Of a DNA stretch of 35,503 nucleotides, positions 6,464-13,849 are shown piece by piece. Under the pieces are notes generated by a model, which was given only the letters and a program-made list of their open reading frames with translations, ran no database searches and was not told the origin of the DNA. Positions within the stretch are counted from its first letter, which is position 1. The number at the start of each line of letters is the position of its first letter. The position numbers were made by a program, and so were the translations under genes. This DNA is from Limisphaerales bacterium (GTDB lineage: Bacteria > Verrucomicrobiota > Verrucomicrobiia > Limisphaerales > JAKEEH01), in contig JAKEEH010000387.1 of the NCBI GenBank assembly GCA_022616725.1, positions 1 to 35,503 on the forward strand. The letters run 5' to 3'.

Positions 6464-7825
6464 TCAATGCGCTCTGTCGAACAGCCCGCGCTGAACCGGA
6501 AGTCGTTTTCGACTTCCCGGTAGGTCGTAGATCGTAACCGAAAGACCTGCTGCACACAATACTTCGTCAATCAACGCGGAAATGAGCGGCCACGAACCAC
6601 CTGCTTCGCCAGTGCCGACTCGGGGCATGTGGACGGATGCGTTTTCAGCCAGCGCCTTGTCGCGTAACGACAGGAGGCAATCACGAAGGGCGGCATACCT
6701 GATTCTTGGCCGTTCAGAGACACCGTATCCGTGCTGGCACACCATCTGACAAATCGTGAGTCCCCTCTCCAGTTCGCTGAAAAAAGTATCGCCGAGGCGT
6801 TTGCGCGTCGCGCTAAACCAAGATTCTCGAAAAGCTTGCTGAACCACGGGCCATTTCTGCTGCACAACTCGGCCGAATCCTGCCCCCCAATTCGGTGTCG
6901 CGTCGTTCACGACGTGCGCCAGAATTCGGGCTGAAGTGCCGCGCGGCTCAGTAGCATCGCCCGTCACGAACTGAATGCCACCCTCGTGCAAGGTCGCACC
7001 GCTGGGCCGCAACAGGCCAATAACCCTTGGATAAACCGATTCTGGATAGGGCGACACCCCGACGCATTCCAAATGCACTTTCCCGAGTCCTGGCCATTCC
7101 TCCTCTGCCTCTGCGCAATAACCTGACGCAGTACAGGCACTCACCACCGTTTGTTTCGGCAGAAGGGCATTACTCGCTAGTCGGCTTGAAGCGGCACGTG
7201 AGCTCAAGCTGTAATCAACTCGATAGCGAGCGCTTGAAGCGGAAGGGCGCGAAGCAACGAACAGAACATAAGGCTGCTGGGTCACTCGAATCAACCGGAG
7301 CAGAACGCTCTCGGTCGAGACCTCAAATCGCTTTCTCAGTTCGAGGACCTCGCGGATAGATAGTTCCTTGTCTTTCAACTCGGCCAAGCTGCCGGTTGGC
7401 ATCAGGAGTTCCGCAGCGCCCAGATTGCACAGCATTTCCAACTCCCATTCGTTCTCGGCATAATCCTGCCGTGCACCGCGATGCCGCACCCGTTCAGCGC
7501 AGTCCGGGAAAAAAGTGTGAGCGATTTCATGCGCCACCGAATAACGAACCCGGGCGCGAGGTCGGTTGGGATTGTATTCGATCTGGATGCGGCCGCCCTT
7601 CAGCGGGAGTGTTCGTGCATCCAGAACTTCGCTATTGGGGACGACATTGATGTGCAGAAAATCCGCCAGTGCGAATGGGTCAAAAGGCGGTCCGCTCCAC
7701 CCTTCTTGCATGGCATCGAGTGCCACCGAAGAAGCCCGTTTCAACATCAGTTCAATGGGGTCGCCACCACCCGCGAATGAATTGACGGAAGGATTCTGCC
7801 ACTGTCGTTGCCCAGTGATGCTCAT
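6464..7825 (-). CDS. ImmA/IrrE metallopeptidase fused to a C-terminal macro domain
   Basis: A 453-residue protein and the first gene of the minus-strand island operon. The N-terminal half has the ImmA/IrrE zinc peptidase core: EGWSGPPFDPFALADFLHI at 41-59, then HEIAH at 99-103 and the ENEWELEMLCNLGAAELLMP segment (third-ligand region). Residues about 285-440 are a macro domain: VTGDATEPRG, ILAHVVNDATPNWGAGFGRVV, VCQHGYGVS, IRYAALRDCL, VHMPRVGTGEAGGSW. ImmA-type peptidases often cleave Xre repressors, and macro domains bind or remove ADP-ribose. The pairing with a DarT-like gene suggests detoxification or sensing of ADP-ribosylation. ATG 7825 is chosen by homology; the frame extends to 7888 without support. 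The gene's 5' region abuts the right antitoxin-like repeat (7891). Confidence 0.85.
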   Translation of the reverse strand: MSITGQRQWQNPSVNSFAGGGDPIELMLKRASSVALDAMQEGWSGPPFDPFALADFLHINVVPNSEVLDARTLPLKGGRIQIEYNPNRPRARVRYSVAHEIAHTFFPDCAERVRHRGARQDYAENEWELEMLCNLGAAELLMPTGSLAELKDKELSIREVLELRKRFEVSTESVLLRLIRVTQQPYVLFVASRPSASSARYRVDYSLSSRAASSRLASNALLPKQTVVSACTASGYCAEAEEEWPGLGKVHLECVGVSPYPESVYPRVIGLLRPSGATLHEGGIQFVTGDATEPRGTSARILAHVVNDATPNWGAGFGRVVQQKWPVVQQAFRESWFSATRKRLGDTFFSELERGLTICQMVCQHGYGVSERPRIRYAALRDCLLSLRDKALAENASVHMPRVGTGEAGGSWPLISALIDEVLCAAGLSVTIYDLPGSRKRLPVQRGLFDRAH

Positions 7826-7890
7826 CGTCGTACATGAGATTGCACCGACCGCGAACGCCCCGCAAGTTCCGATGGCAGAACCACTCAAGC

Positions 7891-8043
7891 AAGCAGTTGA
7901 TGAAGCCGGAGGAAATCGGCCCGTGGCTGCTGACCGAGATGGAGGAATTTGAAGGCCGCACGCCGGCTGACCCTATCAGCAAAGGTAAGACTGGCCGACT
8001 TTGGGCGTCATTGTTTTATCTTCGTTCTGGAATGCCGGATTGA
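7891..8043 (+). pseudogene. Orphan 3' fragment of an Xre/MbcA antitoxin gene (repeat copy B)
   Basis: It encodes KQLMKPEEIGPWLLTEM, then the rest of a DUF2384-like toxin-binding domain ending RLWASLFYLRSGMPD and a stop. It is about 88% identical to 3914-4067 but has no HTH-encoding 5' part; upstream sequence belongs to the promoter region of the divergent ImmA/macro gene. The reading frame is intact to the stop, and the differences from copy A are mostly synonymous, so both copies appear to descend from functional genes. It is a remnant left by recombination or insertion. Confidence 0.75.
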
Positions 8044-8106
8044 GATGCGAAACGAACATGAGCGATTCCGACGCTTCCGGTTTCGTTTGCTCATCCATGA
8101 TCTTCC

Positions 8107-8955
8107 TCAGTGGAGCAGCAACGCTTCCTGTTCCAGTCCGGCGTTGTGACGATCAATCAACTCTACGACCTGACGGATTTCACACGAGCCTGACTTTCGT
8201 AGCCGGGCCAGCATGGCTTGGCTTTTTCGCTTCGCCAGCAACTTTCGCTTTGAGAACCGCGCAAATCGAGTTCCCAGGTCGGTAGGCAAGTGAAAGACGA
8301 CTCTCTCGCTGAGCCGCGAGCGTAGCCGCACGAACTCGGATAAACCGACCGGGTCATAGTCGGGCAAGTGTAGAAGACGAAAGCCGGCATTTGTTGTCCT
8401 CACAATCCAGTCGAGCGTCCGATTTGAAATTCGGCCGTGACCATACAGAACCGCGTCAGCATTGAGATGCAGTTTTTCAAACGCATCAAAGACCGCCGGG
8501 TTTTCAACCAGCGCCCACTCGCCCCGCAGTTGGTAAGGGCAATCGCGCGTGAGCGGAAACGAAAAGAGACCGTGCGTTGCAGTCGCTTCCGCTGCGCCTG
8601 CTGACGAGCCGTTCTTGACCAACGCGTCGTTCCGCCAGACGCGGACGGAAATGATTTCGGGCTGGGTGTTCGATGTTGCCTTCGAGTCGCGAAAGCGACC
8701 AACTCCGGCGACTCGGCTTTCAGCGCCGCTTGGCAATTCAACTTCAGGAAAGCGCGTCGCGCAAAAATCGCGCAAAGCGTTGGTGTCGCTCACCACCAAT
8801 CGGCGGCCTCCCCCACTCCGTCGCCAAGCGACTACGCCGCCGTCGAACAGCGGGGAGATGAAATCGAGAACAGCTCGACCGCACCCGCTGGCCGGCAACG
8901 AACCGTCAGCGAGCAACGTTTGCAGCTTGGCTTTGCACTGTGCGTCTCGAGTCAT
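8107..8955 (-). CDS. jetD: Wadjet nuclease subunit JetD (Toprim/topoisomerase VI-A-like)
   Basis: A 282-residue nuclease subunit of the Wadjet anti-plasmid system, last of the four-gene operon. The C-terminal half shows a Toprim domain: WALVENPAVFDAF with the conserved Glu at about 151, then LLHLPDYDPVG with the DxD aspartates at about 199 and 201. In characterised Wadjet, JetD cuts circular DNA after loop extrusion by the JetABC condensin-like complex. The protein is shorter than the roughly 400-residue JetD of type I systems, so this is a compact variant; the subtype is not assigned. ATG 8955 overlaps the jetC stop by 4 bp (ATGA). Downstream lies 63 bp and then the antitoxin remnant on the other strand. 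Confidence 0.85.
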   Translation of the reverse strand: MTRDAQCKAKLQTLLADGSLPASGCGRAVLDFISPLFDGGVVAWRRSGGGRRLVVSDTNALRDFCATRFPEVELPSGAESRVAGVGRFRDSKATSNTQPEIISVRVWRNDALVKNGSSAGAAEATATHGLFSFPLTRDCPYQLRGEWALVENPAVFDAFEKLHLNADAVLYGHGRISNRTLDWIVRTTNAGFRLLHLPDYDPVGLSEFVRLRSRLSERVVFHLPTDLGTRFARFSKRKLLAKRKSQAMLARLRKSGSCEIRQVVELIDRHNAGLEQEALLLH

Positions 8956-11696
8956 TTTACAATGGCTACGGCGGCGCGCTTCACGCTCCAGCGATGCCGT
9001 TTCCGCAGGACGATCTTTCCGTTCTGCGGCTGGACGAAATAGAGCGCGTCCACTTCGCTGACGGCCTTGGGCGCAGCCGTGACGGCGATGAACCCAAGCC
9101 GCCGCGCCTCGCTCAATATCGCCTGACGGTTGTCATCGTCGAGACTCTCAACTTCATCCAGATAGAAGGGCACGGCGCAATCGTCCCGGCGCAACTGGCC
9201 TTTCAACAGCAGCAGATTGAACAGCACCTTGATCGAGATGGTCGTGCCGTGTGATTCAATCTCGCGCAGGTCGTGATAGGTCTGCCGCCGGTCGTCGGCG
9301 CGGGTGACGGTGACGCCGAGCGTGAACAGGTCGGCGAAGCGGATGATGGATTTGCCCTGGAGCGTCGCGCGGAAATTGGCGATGGCCGATTCCTGCTGCG
9401 GGTCGCGGGAGAAAAGCCCGCCGGGATCAAATGTCGCCAACCGCTTGATCCAACTCATCAAATCGCTCTGCTCAATCACTTCCAGCTTCACCGATTTGAG
9501 ATTGGAAACCCGCACTTTGGCAAAAGCGCGGGTGAGTTCGGTTGCAGCGCTGGCGGCGTGCTCCATGTTTTTCAGCACCCGATCAAACGTCGCTTTCAGT
9601 CCTTCGATGAGCGTGTTCCAGTTGCGCGTAAGCGCCTCCTCCTTTTCGGGGAGCGCTTCGAGTTCTTCACGCAACTTCTCAACCGTTTCCGCTACGTCTT
9701 CACCGCGATATTCGTCGCCGAACCACTGCTCCGTTTGCAGGATTTGATTGGCAATCTCATCGGACAACTTACCCTGCTTCTCCTGCTGTTTTAGAAAGAG
9801 CGCGATGGCGGCGTCAAAGTCGTCGGGGATGTCTTCAGCCACTCGTGGTTTGGCAGAAAATTCCGGGAAGATGCATTGATCGTAGTTTCCGATCACCTTG
9901 CCGTAATCGTCCTCTTGCTTGTGAATCGAGCCATCGGCTTCGCCACTGGCTTTCTTGGCTTTTTCCCACTCCTTCTCCAATTTGCGTATTCTTTCGTTCG
10001 CCGCATCAATCGTGCCCTGGATCTTTTTCAACTCGGCGCACAACTGTGGTTCTTTTGCCTTGGCCTTCAGATATTCCTCGAATCGAAACAGCTTTCTCTC
10101 TTTGCCCTCGACAAGAATTTCCCCGTCCTTCCCTGTTTTCCCAAAAGCCTCCTCGCGCTTCTTCCTCAACTGCTCCTCAATCTTCTCGCGCTGTTCAATG
10201 GCTGCGAGGATCTCCGTCCACCGCTTGAGCGTGTCCTGGTAATCCCTCAACTGTTCACGCGCTGTTTCGACATTCTCCAATCCGGCCAGTGGCTCTCCTC
10301 CGGCAGTCGCCAACGGAAAAGCGACGTTGGAATCTCGATAGACGCCGCCGTCGGTCTTGGTGAGCAAGCTGCGCAACAGTGTGAGCAGTTCGGTCTGGTG
10401 CGAGACGACGATTCCTTCTTTCCCGAGTGGCTGTGCCAGCAATTCCCGATTAAGCAGGCGGAAAATCTTGTTGAGTTCATCGTCACCAAAGTGTTTGCGA
10501 AGAGCGGTGACGGCGAGTTTGTCGTAATGTGCGACGGTTTGTTCCTTCTGCTTCACCAAACCACCGTAGAGATCCAGCTTCTGGCGAGCCTTGTCGCGTG
10601 ATTCTCTCTCAGCGTCCGCTAGTTGCGTTTCGAGTGCGCGAATCTCCTGCTTGAGATTCGCGAGCGCGCCTCTTTCAAGCTCTTCCGGGAAGCCTTTGAA
10701 TTCTTTGTCCTGAAGTTCGAGGTTCTTGAGCGGTCCTGTAATCTGACCCTTCTGTTCAGAGAACTGCGCCACGTCGTTGCGCCGATCGCCCAGCTCCGCC
10801 TCAAGTTCCTTCACTTTCGTTTCCGCAGCCGACTTCGCTTCCCGCAGCTTCGCGAGCTTGTCTTCGTGCTCCCGTTCAAACTTTTGCCGCTTGGCCCGCA
10901 AATCCGTCCAGCGCCAGACCAGCTCGCCGCGAATAGTCTCGCGTTCGGTAAACTTCTCCACCAGTTCTTCGATGGATTTTTTCCGCTCTTTGAATTTGCG
11001 GAGCTTGTCGCCCTGCTGCAACGCGCGGTCATAGTCGTTGCCGAAAAGTTCACGCGCGTCGAAAGCCGTGCGGTCCGGAGGAATGTCTGCCAGCATGAGA
11101 AGGCAATCGCGCATCTGCTCCTGCGTGATCGTGCTCAACGTGAGCAGGTTCTTCAGCGTCTCGCGAAAGTGATGAAACTTCTCGGCTTCACGCAACGCCA
11201 CGATGCCCAGCCCGCGCGCCTGGCCGTTCACGGGCGGCAACAGCAATTCCTTGTGTTCCTCGGCGCTCTTGATCTTGCGCAGGTTCTTGAGCGCCAGCAG
11301 CGCGTCCACTTCCTTCGGCTCACGAATCTGGTTTCTCTCGTTGAGAAAATCCGAAGCGACGAACGGCCCGCTGAAGCTGAAGCGCTCTGGCTCGCCGCCG
11401 CTCGTTTTGCTCTGGCCGCGCCAGCCAATGACATGCTGGCCAGTGACGCCAAGGCACTCAAAAAGGATGTAGCTGTATTGGTTCGGAAAATAGAACTCGC
11501 GCGTTTGCTCCGGCGAGTGCGCGCCGAAATCCATGTGCCGCCGGTCATTCAAGTAGAGGAACTGGAGCGTTTTGATGAGCGTGGTTTTGCCGATGTTGTT
11601 CGGCCCGACGATTTGGAGCGTGCCGGCCAGTTCAACCTCCGCGTATTCGTAGAGGCTGGAGTTGATCAAAATCAGGCGTTGTGGTCCGAGTGGCAT
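8952..11696 (-). CDS. jetC: Wadjet SMC-like ATPase JetC
   Basis: A 914-residue SMC/MukB/Rad50-like ATPase, the motor of the Wadjet condensin-like complex. Walker A is GPNNIGKTT at 31-39. Long heptad-rich coiled-coil segments occupy roughly residues 220-700 (for example KFEREHEDKLAKLREAKSAAETKVKELEAEL). The C-terminal head carries the Walker B strand FYLDEVESLDDDN at about 838-850. Both ATPase halves look intact. It starts 2 bp after the jetB stop and overlaps jetD by 4 bp, so translation is probably coupled. In known systems JetC with JetA and JetB extrudes DNA loops and recognises small circular DNA. Confidence 0.92.
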   Translation of the reverse strand: MPLGPQRLILINSSLYEYAEVELAGTLQIVGPNNIGKTTLIKTLQFLYLNDRRHMDFGAHSPEQTREFYFPNQYSYILFECLGVTGQHVIGWRGQSKTSGGEPERFSFSGPFVASDFLNERNQIREPKEVDALLALKNLRKIKSAEEHKELLLPPVNGQARGLGIVALREAEKFHHFRETLKNLLTLSTITQEQMRDCLLMLADIPPDRTAFDARELFGNDYDRALQQGDKLRKFKERKKSIEELVEKFTERETIRGELVWRWTDLRAKRQKFEREHEDKLAKLREAKSAAETKVKELEAELGDRRNDVAQFSEQKGQITGPLKNLELQDKEFKGFPEELERGALANLKQEIRALETQLADAERESRDKARQKLDLYGGLVKQKEQTVAHYDKLAVTALRKHFGDDELNKIFRLLNRELLAQPLGKEGIVVSHQTELLTLLRSLLTKTDGGVYRDSNVAFPLATAGGEPLAGLENVETAREQLRDYQDTLKRWTEILAAIEQREKIEEQLRKKREEAFGKTGKDGEILVEGKERKLFRFEEYLKAKAKEPQLCAELKKIQGTIDAANERIRKLEKEWEKAKKASGEADGSIHKQEDDYGKVIGNYDQCIFPEFSAKPRVAEDIPDDFDAAIALFLKQQEKQGKLSDEIANQILQTEQWFGDEYRGEDVAETVEKLREELEALPEKEEALTRNWNTLIEGLKATFDRVLKNMEHAASAATELTRAFAKVRVSNLKSVKLEVIEQSDLMSWIKRLATFDPGGLFSRDPQQESAIANFRATLQGKSIIRFADLFTLGVTVTRADDRRQTYHDLREIESHGTTISIKVLFNLLLLKGQLRRDDCAVPFYLDEVESLDDDNRQAILSEARRLGFIAVTAAPKAVSEVDALYFVQPQNGKIVLRKRHRWSVKRAAVAIVK

Positions 11697-11698
11697 GG

Positions 11699-12295
11699 CT
11701 ATGCTGGTGTGACGGGCGGCGTTTGAATCTCACCGTTTGCCGGTGCGGCGGTTTGGGCATCGGCCTTGTTTTTCGCATCCGACACTTCGATGCATTTCAA
11801 GAACACGCGATGGAACGGCCGCAGAAAGCGAAATTCATCCTGGCCCATGCCTTTGATTTTCACCCAGCCGATCTGTTCCATGCGGTTCAGCACCCGCCGC
11901 AGATCGTCCGTGTCATGCACTTCCACCTGCCGGAGCAACGCCGTGTAGCGGTCGAGCGTGACATGCGGCAGCGTGGTGACCAGAAAATTCTGTCCGAAGA
12001 TGAATTCCTCGATGGACATGGTCCGCCCATGATTGGCCGCGTGATCAATCATGGTGTAGGAGAACACCGCAATCGCCGGCAGTGTGTCGGGGATGGTTTC
12101 CGGGTTTTCCGGCTCGAAATAGAAAAACTCGCGCTCGTGGCGGACCAAGGTGAAGCCCAGGGCAGCGAAACTGGCCGCATACTCTTCAAAGCGCGGGCCA
12201 GCCAGCGCCGAGAATTCCGGCTCGTCATCCGGGCCGAGATGATAGCCGCGCCTCAAACGGTCAAAAATGCTGGCAAGATGCGGAAGCTCGTTCAT
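11699..12295 (-). CDS. jetB: Wadjet MukE-like subunit JetB
   Basis: A 198-residue protein in the jetB position of a complete jetABCD operon. It looks like the DUF4194/MukE-like winged-helix subunit (FEEYAASFAALGFTLVRHEREFFYFEPE, then LLRQVEVHDTDDLRRVLNRMEQIGWVKI). In Wadjet, JetB bridges the kleisin JetA and the ATPase. The start ATG overlaps the jetA stop by 4 bp (ATGA). Sequence similarity is modest by eye; identification leans on gene order, size and the fold pattern. Confidence 0.85.
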   Translation of the reverse strand: MNELPHLASIFDRLRRGYHLGPDDEPEFSALAGPRFEEYAASFAALGFTLVRHEREFFYFEPENPETIPDTLPAIAVFSYTMIDHAANHGRTMSIEEFIFGQNFLVTTLPHVTLDRYTALLRQVEVHDTDDLRRVLNRMEQIGWVKIKGMGQDEFRFLRPFHRVFLKCIEVSDAKNKADAQTAAPANGEIQTPPVTPA

Positions 12296-13515
12296 GTGGA
12301 AGTCAAAGTCAGGGGCGAACCGGTTATCTCGCCGTCGCTCGTGGTGTAAGAGCGTTGATCTTGTTCATTGAAAATCGCGCGGAATTCGCGGTGATACAGC
12401 AACCCGCTGAAACCAGCGAGCATGTCGGAAGTGTTGCGTCCGGGATGTTTCGACACGAGCCATTCCATCAAATCCGTAACCGGCAAATCGGCGCGAACGA
12501 GGTCAGGCAGCGAGTCCAGCCACTGAAGGCGAAGCAGCGCGAACGGATCGTCTTTCTCACCCGCCAACTCCAAAACGGGCGGCGGTTCTGGCGGATGTTC
12601 GAACACACGACGCAGCGCCAAGGTGATCGCCGAGTCGCCCGGCACATTCTGATACCGCCACGTGGCCACGTTGACGATGTATTCGCCGGCCCATTTTGAC
12701 AGACCTTCGGACTGCAATTTCTCCAATGCCAGCGCCGCGCCTTCGGCAATGAAGCTCGACCGGCGCAGCGATTCGTAAATCGGCTGAATCTCCTTTCGGC
12801 ACTGGGTAAAAACCCGCAAGGCATGATCGCCCACCAGCCGCAGAAAGCGGAGACTACGAGCGAGCGCGGGATGGTCATTGAACAACGCTTCTTCACGAGC
12901 ACGATGCAGCAGCCGCTCCGTGTCGTCGAAGGCCGCGCGCAACGGTCCATCAGCACGAACGATTTCAATCATCGGTTCGACATAGCGTTCCATCCAATGA
13001 ACGATGCGGCGATACTTCTCGCGCACGGACACCCGGGCGCGTTCGGTCTTGTAACGGGCCACCTCGGCCAGAATCGTGTGCTGCGTTTCACTGCAAGCCG
13101 CGTGAATGCGGCGCAACGCTTCGCCGATTTCCTCGAACGCCAGTCGGACTCGTTGCACGTCTTCCTCGTCCAGCGCTCGGGCGAGTTGCTTCCCAGTGGT
13201 TTCGAGCGACATCACAAAGCCGCGAATCATTTCCGGAGTGGCGGGATTCGCTTCGTTGAACAAGTAGTTCAGCAGTCGCGAAACCGGATCGGCCATGAAG
13301 AAAAGATCGCTGCCCGGTTCGGTGAGAATGAGAATCTGCAATTCGCGCAACCGCCGCCACGCGGTTTCCGGCAACTCTTCTGCCGAGCTTGGATGCGCGC
13401 GGATCAACCGCATGGCTTCCATTTCGGAGACTTCGCCCCCACGCTCCGACAAAGCACGCAACAGCGGCGCGTGGCTCGCGCAGAAGTTGAAGAAGCTTTG
13501 CGGATTGATCTTCAC
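12292..13515 (-). CDS. jetA: Wadjet kleisin-like subunit JetA
   Basis: A 407-residue, mostly helical protein opening the Wadjet operon. The N-terminus (FFNFCASHAPLLRALSERGGEVSEMEAMRLI...) looks like a winged-helix, the middle (about 110-260) is a long amphipathic helical region expected of a kleisin, and the C-terminus (LRLQWLDSLPDLVRADLPVTDLMEWLVSKHP) is a second small domain. The start is GTG at 13515 with a G-rich stretch close upstream. In known Wadjet complexes JetA links the two JetC heads. The operon's promoter should lie within 13516-13675, where I cannot point to clear -35/-10 boxes. Confidence 0.85.
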   Translation of the reverse strand: MKINPQSFFNFCASHAPLLRALSERGGEVSEMEAMRLIRAHPSSAEELPETAWRRLRELQILILTEPGSDLFFMADPVSRLLNYLFNEANPATPEMIRGFVMSLETTGKQLARALDEEDVQRVRLAFEEIGEALRRIHAACSETQHTILAEVARYKTERARVSVREKYRRIVHWMERYVEPMIEIVRADGPLRAAFDDTERLLHRAREEALFNDHPALARSLRFLRLVGDHALRVFTQCRKEIQPIYESLRRSSFIAEGAALALEKLQSEGLSKWAGEYIVNVATWRYQNVPGDSAITLALRRVFEHPPEPPPVLELAGEKDDPFALLRLQWLDSLPDLVRADLPVTDLMEWLVSKHPGRNTSDMLAGFSGLLYHREFRAIFNEQDQRSYTTSDGEITGSPLTLTST

Positions 13516-13675
13516 ACCCCCATTCTGACCGTTTCGCCTTCGGTTGGAAAGCCCGCGTAGGTGCGAACAGAATTCTAGTTGCCTTCAAACGCTGAACTGT
13601 TCCGGCCAATCACCAATGCAACTGACGAGACATCCACGCGAGATTCCGATCGCTTGGTCGAGTGTAGCGCCATCG

Positions 13676-13793
13676 GTTTCTGTCTGCGGCTCGGCTTGCG
13701 GCGTTGCGCTCCGGCTTCCTTCCGCTATGCGCGCCATTCCAGCCTCCCCTCCACTCCCCGCTCGCCGGCCACAGCCGGCCACAGGCGGATGCC
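13676..13793 (+). repeat. Dispersed palindromic repeat, copy 1 (right module only, degenerate)
   Basis: It starts with GTTTCTGTCTGCGGCTCGGC and continues through the GGCGTTGCGCTCCGGCTTCC and CCATTCCAGCCTC blocks shared with the other copies. The closing arm CACAGGCGGATGC (near 13781-13793) is degenerate. The left module is missing. It lies in the 334-bp gap between jetA (minus) and the TerB gene (plus); no other gene is seen in this gap. Confidence 0.7.
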
Positions 13794-13849
13794 TTTGTCG
13801 GGTCTTGAGTGACAGCCGAATTCTAAATACCCTCGGCGTGCATACCTAT

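Noticed and set aside
8044-8100. Possible pseudoknot: CGAAAC, ATGAGC, GTTTCG and GCTCAT in crossing order after repeat copy B
   Set aside because: The stems are only 6 bp and such arrangements arise by chance; there is no second copy to support it.
10623-11726. A 367-residue open frame opposite jetC
   Set aside because: It mirrors the jetC coiled-coil codons on the other strand, and jetC has clear ATPase motifs.
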